Source: Psychromonas marina (GTDB lineage Bacteria > Pseudomonadota > Gammaproteobacteria > Enterobacterales > Psychromonadaceae). From it: DNA of 64,000 nt. Shown here piece by piece: positions 8,248 to 16,161 of this stretch. Under the pieces are notes generated by a model. It ran no database searches and was not told the DNA's origin. It was given only the letters and a program-made list of their open reading frames with translations. Within the stretch, counting starts at the first letter, position 1, and every line of letters begins with the position of its first letter. Location: NCBI RefSeq assembly GCF_030161115.1, contig NZ_BSPQ01000016.1:154715-218714 (forward strand), given 5' to 3'. The position numbers were made by a program, and so were the translations under genes.

Positions 8248-8976
8248 ATGAAAATCATCAGTATATTAATGTCATTATCTCTTTTTTCTCTGAGTGCATT
8301 GGCTACAAATGAAACGATTCAATCCTTTAGTAAAGCTAAAAAACTATTGGAAACAGAGGTGTATCAGAACAACCGAATTACACTTTACTGTGGCGCTTCA
8401 TTTGATTCTAAGAAAAATATTCACCCTCCCGAAGGGTTCCATACAGACAAACATGTTAAACGTTCAAAGCGTGTTGAATGGGAACATGTTGTACCAGCGG
8501 AAAACTTTGGTCGAACTTTTATTGAGTGGCGAGAGGGAGATAAGCAGTGTGTTACGAGCACAGGGAAGGCATATAAAGGCCGAAAATGTGCAAATAAAAC
8601 AAATGATGAATACAAGTATATGCAAGCTGATATGCACAACTTATTTCCTGCTATTGGAGCAGTTAATGCAATGAGAAGTAATTATAATTTTCAGATGCTA
8701 CCACAGGTTGAAAGTGGTTTTGGTAGTTGTGCCATGAAGATTGATAATAAGAAGGCTGAGCCTCCTGTGGAGGCTCGTGGACGCATTGCTAGAACGTATC
8801 TTTATATGGATGATACATATGCGAGATATAATATGAGTAACTCTCAGAAGCAGTTAATGAACGCTTGGGACAAAATGTACCCTGTATCAGAATGGGAGTG
8901 CACAAGGGCTAAAAAAATAGCTAGTATTCAAAAAAATAAAAATGAGATTGTTGAAAGTCGGTGTAATGATCGCTAG
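8248..8976 (+). CDS. Secreted/periplasmic endonuclease I (EndA/Dns family)
   Basis: A 242-aa nonspecific nuclease of the endonuclease I family. A signal peptide of about 19 residues (cleavage near SALA-TNE) sends it to the periplasm or outside. The hallmark WEHVVPA (78-84, with catalytic His80) and the metal-binding stretch ADMHNLFPAIGAVN (127-140) are intact, as are paired cysteines for disulfides. Homologues degrade incoming DNA, limiting plasmid uptake, or scavenge phosphate. The start is supported by AAAGG upstream. As island cargo it could act as a barrier to DNA uptake. Confidence 0.93.
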   Translation: MKIISILMSLSLFSLSALATNETIQSFSKAKKLLETEVYQNNRITLYCGASFDSKKNIHPPEGFHTDKHVKRSKRVEWEHVVPAENFGRTFIEWREGDKQCVTSTGKAYKGRKCANKTNDEYKYMQADMHNLFPAIGAVNAMRSNYNFQMLPQVESGFGSCAMKIDNKKAEPPVEARGRIARTYLYMDDTYARYNMSNSQKQLMNAWDKMYPVSEWECTRAKKIASIQKNKNEIVESRCNDR

Positions 8977-9140
8977 CAACAATTTCAACTACTTGCTTTC
9001 TAGGCCATTAATATTTCCCTAGTAAAGAAGTATTATTCAGCATATAAAAACGGCAAGTAATTAAGAATCCTCATTATTGTGTTTGTTGTTAGGGGGACTA
9101 TAGTTTTAGTTCTGTATAATTAAGTAAGGAGGATATTTTT

Positions 9141-9317
9141 ATGTGGGTAAGCAAATTTAGTATCTGCCTATATTATTTCTTCGCCTTGTTTTTTTTGATA
9201 TGTGCTTATTTTTTTAAAAATTATGATCCTTTACTCGCATATACAGACTTGGCGGCTACGGTCTTTCTTTTTTTGTTTGCAGAATGGAACAGAAGAAAAC
9301 GGGGTAATATCAAATAA
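9141..9317 (+). CDS. Small two-helix membrane protein (58 aa)
   Basis: A short ORF starting MWVSKFSICL, with an excellent ribosome site (TAAGGAGGA, 8 bp before the ATG). Two hydrophobic segments (about 5-25 and 32-47) are separated by a short polar loop; the tail WNRRKRGN is positively charged, predicting the C-terminus in the cytosol. No family is recognised. Small two-helix proteins beside defence genes are sometimes toxins or signalling partners, but nothing here proves that. Confidence 0.6.
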   Translation: MWVSKFSICLYYFFALFFLICAYFFKNYDPLLAYTDLAATVFLFLFAEWNRRKRGNIK

Positions 9318-9368
9318 ATGATTAGACTATGAAATTATCCTTTATAAACAAATCACTTTACAAGAGGA

Positions 9369-9413
9369 TGTGTTGTAGCCATAAGTCGGATTGGGGGACA
9401 TTGCGAGATATGA
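9369..9413 (+). repeat. Cargo-boundary repeat, copy 4 (internally deleted)
   Basis: GTGTTGTAGCC runs straight into ATAAGTCGGATTGGGGGACATTGCGAGATATG. Compared with copy 2, the ~30 bp between box A and the hairpin are missing and the loop reads GGGGGAC. A further weak GGGGGGCGACTTAG match lies at about 9498-9512. Confidence 0.65.
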
Positions 9414-9540
9414 ATTATCGTGTTCTGGTAGTTATAATTCGCCAAAAATAAAGTTAAATCGATTTAACTTTATTTATCTTAGTTACAAGTTACAAAAAGG
9501 GGGGCGACTTAGTGCTATCTAATTATGAACACGCTAATCT

Positions 9541-9610
9541 GATACTTTTCGCAAATTGACACTTTATTCTGACACTTTTCACAAATTGACACTTTATTCT
9601 GATGTTTTTC
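9541..9610 (-). repeat. 30-bp tandem repeat, possible transposon-end binding sites
   Basis: Two full 30-bp units and a third partial one share GACACTTTATTCTGA and ACTTTTCRCAAATT. Spaced direct repeats with a TGTCAATTTG core look like transposase-binding sites at an end of a Tn7- or Tn5053-like (DDE) transposon. No transposase gene is present, so this would be an orphan end. The inference is weak. Confidence 0.4.
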
Positions 9611-9701
9611 CCCGGAAGCGAATATTGCAGTAACCAATTTACTTAGGTTTCTTTGTAATCGCCCTAGACTAGGTTAGTGGCAAAATAACAAACCACAATA
9701 G

Positions 9702-9712
9702 TTACAATGTAA
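9702..9712. promoter_or_regulatory. TTACANTGTAA motif
   Basis: TTACAATGTAA, the same palindromic 11-mer as in the tandem array at 12271-12382 and at 11205-11215 and 16023-16033. It lies downstream of the helicase stop codon, so a role in initiating that gene is unlikely. Confidence 0.35.
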
Positions 9713-9799
9713 TGAGTCGCTACATTTTATTTTCATATATATTTACTCATAAGCTCTAAAAACATTATTAGAGATTATGTTTTTGATTGGTTCAGACTT

Positions 9800-11191
9800 T
9801 TATAGCTCAAAAGCCTCAATTAACTTTTCTCTAAATCCACCAAAACTCTCAAGGGAGGCTGAGGAAATAGATCTTTTATCCTGAAAATTTGAGAAATTGA
9901 ATTGTTCTGATAAAGAAACGTTACCGGGAAAGTTCGTCGCTTCTACAAGTATTGGGTTTGTTGAAACTGATGCTTTTTTGTTACCGCCCTCTATAGAAAA
10001 ATGATCAGCAGTCTTACTACTTTTTACTAACACAACCATATCCGGCAACTCCTGATCAATCCTATTCGCAAAAGAACTTAGTTTCTCTTCGGCTAAAGTA
10101 AACAGCCAAGCTTCTTTATTAGGTGAGCTACTAACCCTGAGAATACGACCTAAAACCTGTCTAAAATAAAGTTCTGTTTTTACCCTACTAAGGTGACAAC
10201 AAACTTGTAATCGTGGGATATCAGTACCCTCTGATACCATACCCACACTGACAATCCACTGAGTATCATTAAAACGAAAATAACTAATTTTATCTGAAGC
10301 AAATTGTTCTTTGTAGGTAACGATTGTTGCTGATTGATGAAAGTCCTCAGTAAGCACTGCTAATATCTGCTCTGCATGTTTAACTGAGGAGGCAACGATT
10401 AATCCCGCAGCTTCAGGGTTTTCAAGCCTTATCTCAATTAACTTTCTTACCCCTTGAGAAATAATGTAGTTAATTACATCCTTATGTTTAATCAGATCTT
10501 GATATGCAATAGATGGATCTTTTAACAAGTCTTGCAAAGAGTTGTAGGTTTTGTTCTCTTGCTTATTGGTTGTAACTGAAATCTCTTCATTATCAACTAA
10601 CACTATCTTTGGATTTCGACAAACACCATCACTAACAGCCTGCTGAAGGGAGTAAGTATAATTGCATTGGATTTGATTATCAGGGGCGCTATATGTTGCC
10701 AATGAAATAGGGAGTAAATCTGAACGCCATGGCGTACCTGTTAATGCTAATGTATATGTAGCTTGATCTTGGATATTCCTAACAATATCCTCTCCCCAAA
10801 CATTAGCATTCTCAACAGATGAGCCTGCGCAATGATGGATTTCATCAAAGACTACTAACACTCGATTATTTCTGAGTAGTCTCCAGTAATCATCATTAAA
10901 AAAACGCATATTTTGATAGGTATAAGAGCAACCGATTGAGCCAATTACACCATCGAAATTACAATTTAAACGTTTAGAAAAAGATCTTTTAATTCCGGAC
11001 GCTACCTCCGTAGAAGGAGAAAAACACAAAACAAAGTCTATTTTATTTTTTTCAAATAAATAGGCTGCAACTTCAGCCGCTAAAACAGTTTTACCTGCCC
11101 CTGGTGTCGCTAAGCATAAAAAGTGTTTATGCGATTGTGAGTAATGTTCTTTAACTGTAGACAAACACTCTTTTTGCCAAACTCTTAACAT
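9800..11191 (-). CDS. SF2 DEAD/DEAH-box helicase
   Basis: A 463-aa superfamily 2 helicase: Walker A ATPGAGKT (28-35), motif II DEIH (116-119), motif III-like LTGTPWR, a second RecA domain with SEGTDIP, and motif VI QVLGRILR. The layout resembles the helicase halves of restriction or defence ATPases, but no nuclease domain is fused; the last ~80 residues are not recognised. Its start overlaps the end of the upstream 189-aa gene by 7 bp, so the two are translationally coupled and probably form a complex. The genes sit opposite a small HTH regulator. Confidence 0.88.
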   Translation of the reverse strand: MLRVWQKECLSTVKEHYSQSHKHFLCLATPGAGKTVLAAEVAAYLFEKNKIDFVLCFSPSTEVASGIKRSFSKRLNCNFDGVIGSIGCSYTYQNMRFFNDDYWRLLRNNRVLVVFDEIHHCAGSSVENANVWGEDIVRNIQDQATYTLALTGTPWRSDLLPISLATYSAPDNQIQCNYTYSLQQAVSDGVCRNPKIVLVDNEEISVTTNKQENKTYNSLQDLLKDPSIAYQDLIKHKDVINYIISQGVRKLIEIRLENPEAAGLIVASSVKHAEQILAVLTEDFHQSATIVTYKEQFASDKISYFRFNDTQWIVSVGMVSEGTDIPRLQVCCHLSRVKTELYFRQVLGRILRVSSSPNKEAWLFTLAEEKLSSFANRIDQELPDMVVLVKSSKTADHFSIEGGNKKASVSTNPILVEATNFPGNVSLSEQFNFSNFQDKRSISSASLESFGGFREKLIEAFEL

Positions 11192-11754
11192 GTTGAATGC
11201 TCTGTTACAGTGTAACCAAGCAAGTTTTGCAAAGCGTGGACTTTTCCTAAAAGCTTTATCGACTTATCTTTCGCCTGAGATTGGTGTTGTTGTAGTTTAT
11301 TTTTTAAATCGGGGAATCGAGCTAATAGGCGCTTATATTCTTTAGCTTCTTCCAAGGTTGTATTTAAATCGATTTCATAAGCCATCAGCTCTTTTTGAAG
11401 CTCTGTCTTATATGTATCATTTTCTACTACTTTCACTGTTTCATTTTTTGGCGGAACTTTTGAAGCCATAGTTCCACGCTTAATTGGGACAATGCTTGAT
11501 GCTAGCAGCTTATCTGTCTTTGAGTATATTACTTGCTTAGAGCCACTATTAAAACAGTCTGTACGCTTAATAATGCCTTTTTCAATGCTTCGTGTTAACT
11601 GTCGGTAAATGAACTTCCTACACTCTACTTCATCATCAAATTCAGGGTGGTTTGCTAATAATGCATCCTTAGCTTCTGCGACGGTGAATTCATTCATATT
11701 ATTAGTTACTAGAAGAGAATATAGAAATACATTCATGTTTACCTGTTGACTCAT
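11185..11754 (-). CDS. Winged-helix/coiled-coil partner of the helicase
   Basis: A 189-aa protein of no recognised family. Residues 1-65 look like a winged helix (FTVAEAKDALLANHP followed by a basic RQLTRSIEKG stretch) and 120-175 form a long amphipathic coiled coil. It is the first gene of a two-gene operon with the helicase and may supply DNA recognition. A GCTCCGTTAGCGGAGC palindrome lies 34 bp upstream of the start, matching the one in front of the divergent HTH gene, so both directions are probably under one control. Confidence 0.7.
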   Translation of the reverse strand: MSQQVNMNVFLYSLLVTNNMNEFTVAEAKDALLANHPEFDDEVECRKFIYRQLTRSIEKGIIKRTDCFNSGSKQVIYSKTDKLLASSIVPIKRGTMASKVPPKNETVKVVENDTYKTELQKELMAYEIDLNTTLEEAKEYKRLLARFPDLKNKLQQHQSQAKDKSIKLLGKVHALQNLLGYTVTEHSTC

Positions 11755-11787
11755 TACTGGACCTTTATCTTAAATATACGAGCAATA

Positions 11788-11803
11788 GCTCCGTTAGCGG
11801 AGC
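11788..11803. promoter_or_regulatory. Operator-like palindrome, left copy
   Basis: GCTCCGTTAGCGGAGC, arms of 6 bp, upstream of the 189-aa gene. It matches the copy at 12027-12042 (one base different), and a degenerate third lies at 11981-11996 (GCTCTTTATGCGGAGC). All three lie in the 293-bp divergent intergenic region. They are probably binding sites for the 73-aa HTH protein; a hairpin in the leader mRNA is the alternative. Confidence 0.6.
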
Positions 11804-12026
11804 AATTATTCATTACTTACCATGGAATATCAACAGTTAAAATTACAGGTTACTTTTTATGTTACATGTTTAGATAATTAGAATTATTAATAGGTTGTTT
11901 ATTTACCGAGCTTAAATAAAGTCACGATGTTTCCGTAAGTTATTCTGTATTAAGAATAAGTAATGAATTTTTTTCTTTTTGCTCTTTATGCGGAGCAATG
12001 TTTATCTAACAAAATGGGAAGATTAA

Positions 12027-12042
12027 GCTCCATTAGCGGAGC
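12027..12042. promoter_or_regulatory. Operator-like palindrome, right copy
   Basis: GCTCCATTAGCGGAGC ends only 5 bp before the ATG of the HTH gene and overlaps its ribosome-binding site (the GGAG is part of the palindrome). A repressor bound here, or the RNA hairpin itself, would block expression of the regulator, suggesting autoregulation. Confidence 0.6.
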
Positions 12043-12047
12043 AAAAA

Positions 12048-12269
12048 ATGAATATTATTGGTAAAAAAATTCGAGAAATTCGTATGGCAAAGGGGTTAAC
12101 CCAAGAGCAATTAGCTACTGCATGCTGTTTATTGGGGTTCGATCTTAGTAGGGGTACGTTAGCAAAAGTTGAATCTCAAAATCGACAAGTTACAGACTAT
12201 GAAATAAGGTATTTTGCTAAAGCATTAAACGTGGCTGAAGGAGATTTTTTTGCAGTTAGCAATCAATAA
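12048..12269 (+). CDS. Small XRE-family HTH regulator
   Basis: A 73-aa single-domain Cro/CI-type DNA-binding protein: the pattern IREIRMAKGLTQEQLA followed by a recognition helix around LSRGTLAKVESQNR and a closing YFAKALNV helix. It is transcribed away from the helicase operon. The shared palindromes in the gap suggest that it controls both itself and the operon, a layout common in restriction-modification and other defence modules, where the regulator delays toxic genes (inference). Confidence 0.85.
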   Translation: MNIIGKKIREIRMAKGLTQEQLATACCLLGFDLSRGTLAKVESQNRQVTDYEIRYFAKALNVAEGDFFAVSNQ

Positions 12270-12270
12270 A

Positions 12271-12382
12271 GTTTACATTGTAACTGCTATGATTACATTG
12301 TAACTATCATGATTACATTGTAACTATCATGATTACATTGTAACTGTCATGATTACATTGTAACTATCATGATTACATTGTA
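12271..12382. repeat. 20-bp tandem array carrying TTACANTGTAA
   Basis: About 5.6 head-to-tail copies of a 20-bp unit (GATTACATTGTAACTATCAT), starting right after the stop codon of the HTH gene. Each unit holds the near-palindrome TTACATTGTAA. Single copies of that motif occur elsewhere only in this island, as far as I found (9702, 11205, 16023). Possible roles: clustered regulator sites or iteron-like sites. There are no unique spacers, so it is not a CRISPR array. Confidence 0.8.
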
Positions 12383-12417
12383 CAAACCTACCTTAGATAG
12401 GTGCTTCAATGGTTGAA

Positions 12418-12521
12418 GTGTTGTAGCTAAGTAATATTTACTACACAATTATTCTGATAGGTTTTGGGCATTAGTGAGTTAGCTTTCTATCTCAGTTTGG
12501 GGCACAAACCGAGATAGGAAA
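12418..12521 (+). repeat. Cargo-boundary repeat, copy 5
   Basis: Box A GTTGTAGCTAAGTAATATT at 12419, then a long hairpin: TTTCTATCTC-A-GTTTG, loop GGGCA, CAAAC-C-GAGATAGGAAA. The stem bases differ from copy 3 but pairing is kept, so the hairpin is under selection or is being rebuilt. It separates the HTH/array segment from the dynamin operon. Confidence 0.85.
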
Positions 12522-12536
12522 TTTATCTTACACATA

Positions 12537-12559
12537 AAAAGGCCACCATTTAGGTAGCC
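12537..12559 (-). terminator. Terminator of the dynamin operon
   Basis: On the minus strand GGCTACC-TAAAT-GGTGGCC followed by TTTTT, about 35 bp after the stop codon of the 91-aa gene. A near relative lies at 16112-16143. Confidence 0.7.
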
Positions 12560-12592
12560 TCGTATTATGGTGGAGAATATGCAGATTACCAA

Positions 12593-12868
12593 TCAATCCT
12601 TAACTAATCTCCAGTTTCTTTTTTTGCAAGATGGACAATCATACCTTTCCGCCAGCCACTTTGTGATCTCATCGGAAAAAGCAAGAAGAGCGACCCCGCC
12701 TGTGACAATGGCGACGCAAATTACAAAAGCGAAACCAGTACCTGCAAAAAAATACGTTACCCAGGCCCAAAAACCTCCGCCAACAGCTCCTCCCCCTAGA
12801 ACTTTAAGAAAGAACGTTTTGTTAGCTTCTTCTTTTAATCCACAGGATTTACATTCAACATATGCCAT
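12593..12868 (-). CDS. Split zinc-ribbon, two-helix membrane protein
   Basis: A 91-aa protein with CKSC near the N-terminus (7-10) and CPSC near the C-terminus (77-80), and two membrane segments between them (about 20-45 and 47-67). The two knuckles can meet on the cytosolic side to form one zinc ribbon across a membrane hairpin. It is the last gene of the dynamin operon, 81 bp downstream of the 164-aa gene. Function unknown; it may anchor or regulate the GTPase at the membrane. Confidence 0.7.
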   Translation of the reverse strand: MAYVECKSCGLKEEANKTFFLKVLGGGAVGGGFWAWVTYFFAGTGFAFVICVAIVTGGVALLAFSDEITKWLAERYDCPSCKKRNWRLVKD

Positions 12869-12949
12869 ATATCTTCCCTATTTTTTTGATGTTCATGTGC
12901 AGTAATTGTTATGTCTTAATACTTATCTTTAAACAATCCAACAAGCTTT

Positions 12950-13444
12950 TTAGATGTAGACTTCTTTTACACTTTTGTAGACTTTATTCCAGCGCAGAAC
13001 TAACTTTCTCGTATGTCGGAGTTCAGAACGCATGAAGCTGTCCAATTCTTTAATAAAAGCATCTTCCTCCCCTTCATAAAAGACACCGTTGTCATAATGA
13101 AATTCTTTTTTTGCATGTTTAGTAATTCGAGCCTCAGAAAAAGTAGTTTTAAAGTGGTGGTTCCTAATCAACTGAAAGTCTGTCTTATCCAATACAGTTG
13201 ATGGCTCGTTTGTTAGACCACTTTTTAGCTGCTCAAGTGCTATGGCAAGTTTAATGTAACTCTTTGTCTCAGTATGTAATTCCGCTCTTTTAGCCCGATT
13301 TCGTTGCAACCAAATAGCATGGGCCTCTCTTACCGCTCTTTTTCTTGTCTCTGCTGCATCTACTCTTGTTTGTAGCTTATGTCGCGCTCTACGTCTATCG
13401 CTTTCGCCTGTAATATCATCAAAGAAATCGCCAAGCCATCCCAT
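12950..13444 (-). CDS. Unknown helical protein in the dynamin operon
   Basis: A 164-aa mostly helical, highly charged protein beginning MGWLGDFFDDITGES. An upstream TTG at 13492 would add 16 residues, but the ATG at 13444 is chosen because GGGGGGTGA stands just before it. Residues ~15-75 form a basic coiled coil rich in Arg and Ala. No family is recognised. It lies 64 bp downstream of the GTPase gene in the same direction and is probably a partner. Confidence 0.6.
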   Translation of the reverse strand: MGWLGDFFDDITGESDRRRARHKLQTRVDAAETRKRAVREAHAIWLQRNRAKRAELHTETKSYIKLAIALEQLKSGLTNEPSTVLDKTDFQLIRNHHFKTTFSEARITKHAKKEFHYDNGVFYEGEEDAFIKELDSFMRSELRHTRKLVLRWNKVYKSVKEVYI

Positions 13445-13508
13445 AGTCACCCCCCATTTAGATAAAGGTGCTGTTAAATAGGAGTTCACCAATTAACAGC
13501 ACTATTGT

Positions 13509-15845
13509 TTAAGCTGCGGTTAAGTTCTTCACGTCACCTGTTTTCAGTGTTGAAATAACATCTTCAAGCGTGGTCACGGCGTTATTAATCTCTTTCACGT
13601 CATAGGTTTCCTCTGCATCTTTATAAAGTTGTTTGATGTGCTTGTCAGCCTCATCGCGCAAGCCTTTTAAAGCAAATTCAAAGGCTTTGGCTGTATCAGA
13701 CCAGTAAGTAGAAATTTCACCCTCAATCGAGTCGATAATTTCATTACTATCAATGCCTTTAACAACAGATTTAGCCATCGATTTTTTCCAATCGGAAAAT
13801 ATACGAAAGACTAGGTAACCAACTGCAGCAGCAAGCATCGCGCCCCAGACGACCGGTCCGCCAGTTGCACCAACTAACCATGGCAGTGTCGTAACAGATC
13901 CTGTAATGCCTAACGATGTTAATACTCCGGCAGCTTGGCCAACAAGGATGTAAGCACCAAGATTCGATGAAATTGTTGCAACATACGCGCCCATAGCCCC
14001 AAAGGTAGCAACACCTGACATTCCACCAATAAACGCTGACTGTCCATCGAAAGTGCTTAATGGCATTCTTTTGGTATTGTAGCCGGCTTTGCTTATGCGA
14101 CTTACACTGTTTATATCTTTCTGTCCTGCTGTTGGCACCAATGCGGAGAACTCATTTACCAAGTACTCAACTTCAGAGACAAAGCGTTTACTTGTTGAAT
14201 CGATAATTTTCTTACATTTCGTTTCAAGGTATTGACCAATCGCATCAGAAAGGCCTTGTTTGGCCGATTTTTTATCTTCAAAGCGATCCCCTATAAACTC
14301 AGCCATAAACTCTTCTGATTTTAGGTTGCCAACAATAGACTTAACCTGATCAATTGTTTCTAATTTGAGTTCATTAATGGTATTTTCCTGAGCTTTAAAT
14401 TTTTCTAAAATGCTAACAACTTCTTTTCGAAACCGCGCATCCTGCATTTTTACCTCTTCAAGACGTTCTTCATTGCTACGAAGCTTGTCTGTCAATGACG
14501 ACATCTCAATTTCTACTTGAGAAATAATGTTTTTGCGGATAGCGACCACCTTAGATAATCGCTTTTCTGAAAGCGTTGCTACCGTTTCATCTGCCAGCTG
14601 ATTAAAACGCTCAGTGAAGGCGCTCATAAACTCTTTGTTGTCATCCCAAAATGGCAGCATACGACTTTCCCAATCTTTTGCTGTAGGTATTTTTAAGCCA
14701 TCAATTTGTGATTGCCAGTCTTCATACAGTAAAAAACCCATCGCTTTATGGAAGCTAATAGCTGCACGTTTAGATGTCTTTTCGTTGAAGTTTGCAATGC
14801 TCTTAATGCCTGCCGCTTGCGTTGCAAGGATAGTAATATTTTTTAGAGGGTTTTTAGCGTCGAGTGGGAGGTTACCCGGTGCACGAAGAATATTTGAATA
14901 GAACTCAGGTTCATTGTCACGTAAGAATTTATTTACTGAACTCGTAAATAATATAGAGTCAGCTAGGCCCATCGCTTCATAAGCTTTACGTACATCGATA
15001 CTATCTAACTTCACGCCTTCTTCTTTGTTCGCGTAATCAGGGTCAATCAATTGTCCAGGAGTATCAAGTAATGAGACTTTTTTCAATACATGAGCATCAA
15101 CATAAACAATAGCTAAATATGCTTCCGGGTAAAGAATATTGTCATCATCATCTCGCGCTCCGTATTTTTCTAAACTCTTGTAATCACCTTTTGCTAAAAC
15201 AAACTGTTCATGTTCACCATTTAGCATACCAAGATTAAAGGTACGACCTTCATGCTCGTATTTAAACACTACTACATTTTGCGCTTCTTCAAGGTTCTTC
15301 GGTTTTTTGCTCATATGCACAAACAGCGTTGAAGCGGCAGTCATTGGCTGAAAACCTTCTGGTGCAATCTCCACCCCCATTAATAGATTCAGTATATGAG
15401 ATTTACCTGAATCACTTGGTCCCATAACTCCAATAATAGCTGTATCAGCAATAGAGCCTACATCATTTTTTGCTGCTTTCATTTTCTCAATTAGTTTTTT
15501 AGGATGAAGGTGCTCCGGTAGATCATTCAAACCCAAAACGGTTTTGTCGATATTTTTAACTAACTGGTCGATTTCATTCTGTAATTTAGTATTCATCTTT
15601 ATCTCACTTTCATTTAATAGTTTTTTAGGTTTATCAAGTAACTGCCAAAATGTTTCACGGTTAGCACCCACAGCAGAGATGTAGTCCAGCAATATCTCAA
15701 CCACAAAATCCAAAGGTGAAGACTCTATCCGAGAAATCATCTTTTGATTGCTAACTAATGAACATCTTTCCGCTGCCTCTTCCTGACTTAATTCTGCTCT
15801 CTTCCTGCTATTCACTAGGAAGTTCGCTAAAGACTGATCTCTCAT
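13509..15845 (-). CDS. HTH-dynamin-like membrane GTPase
   Basis: A 778-aa protein. Residues 1-70 are an XRE-type HTH (NSRKRAELSQEEAAERC, then a recognition helix near NQKMISRI). A dynamin-type GTPase follows: P-loop GPSDSGKS (142-149), switch I Thr region QPMTAAST and switch II LLDTPG (259-264). Long helices come next and a hydrophobic hairpin at about 610-690 (GAYVATISSNLGAYILVG and later segments) that can enter the membrane. Bacterial dynamins remodel membranes and some defend against phage. Fusion to an HTH is unusual. An internal ATG at 15596 (residue 84) has GTGAG nearby and could give an HTH-free form. It heads an operon of three. Confidence 0.82.
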   Translation of the reverse strand: MRDQSLANFLVNSRKRAELSQEEAAERCSLVSNQKMISRIESSPLDFVVEILLDYISAVGANRETFWQLLDKPKKLLNESEIKMNTKLQNEIDQLVKNIDKTVLGLNDLPEHLHPKKLIEKMKAAKNDVGSIADTAIIGVMGPSDSGKSHILNLLMGVEIAPEGFQPMTAASTLFVHMSKKPKNLEEAQNVVVFKYEHEGRTFNLGMLNGEHEQFVLAKGDYKSLEKYGARDDDDNILYPEAYLAIVYVDAHVLKKVSLLDTPGQLIDPDYANKEEGVKLDSIDVRKAYEAMGLADSILFTSSVNKFLRDNEPEFYSNILRAPGNLPLDAKNPLKNITILATQAAGIKSIANFNEKTSKRAAISFHKAMGFLLYEDWQSQIDGLKIPTAKDWESRMLPFWDDNKEFMSAFTERFNQLADETVATLSEKRLSKVVAIRKNIISQVEIEMSSLTDKLRSNEERLEEVKMQDARFRKEVVSILEKFKAQENTINELKLETIDQVKSIVGNLKSEEFMAEFIGDRFEDKKSAKQGLSDAIGQYLETKCKKIIDSTSKRFVSEVEYLVNEFSALVPTAGQKDINSVSRISKAGYNTKRMPLSTFDGQSAFIGGMSGVATFGAMGAYVATISSNLGAYILVGQAAGVLTSLGITGSVTTLPWLVGATGGPVVWGAMLAAAVGYLVFRIFSDWKKSMAKSVVKGIDSNEIIDSIEGEISTYWSDTAKAFEFALKGLRDEADKHIKQLYKDAEETYDVKEINNAVTTLEDVISTLKTGDVKNLTAA

Positions 15846-16022
15846 AACTCACCCCTTTTTAGACTTCTGCCGACTAAAAATAATCAACTTGATATTAATT
15901 TAACACGGAATTTATATAAATCAACCTAAAAGTATAATTTTAGACGTAATAGGTCTAAAAATTGTAACCAACGGGTCGAAAGGGGTATGTTTAGTTTTAA
16001 ATGAGAAGCTATAAAAAAATAG

Positions 16023-16033
16023 TTACACTGTAA
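16023..16033. promoter_or_regulatory. TTACANTGTAA motif upstream of the dynamin gene
   Basis: TTACACTGTAA about 180 bp upstream of the GTPase start codon, of the same type as the units of the tandem array at 12271-12382. It is a candidate operator linking the HTH-dynamin and helicase modules. Confidence 0.4.
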
Positions 16034-16111
16034 TTTTGTGATGATTCCTTAATTTAAAATCTACGATGAAATGGTCGATAAAAATTAAAGCAAGAAATCT
16101 CGGGCGCTATA

Positions 16112-16143
16112 AAAAGCAAAAAGACCACCGATTTGGTAGCCTT
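16112..16143 (-). terminator. Orphan terminator-like hairpin
   Basis: On the minus strand GGCTACC-AAATC-GGTGGTC followed by TTTTTGC. It closely matches the terminator at 12537-12559 but has no minus-strand gene in front of it. It may be the leftover of a removed module. Confidence 0.5.
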
Positions 16144-16161
16144 TTAGATGTGCGTTTAACG

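Noticed and set aside
12271-12382. 20-bp tandem repeats as a CRISPR array
   Set aside because: The units are contiguous with no unique spacers, and no cas genes are present.
12567-12905. 112-codon ORF opposite the 91-aa zinc-ribbon gene
   Set aside because: The minus-strand frame has paired CxxC motifs and membrane helices and fits the operon; the plus-strand frame has none.
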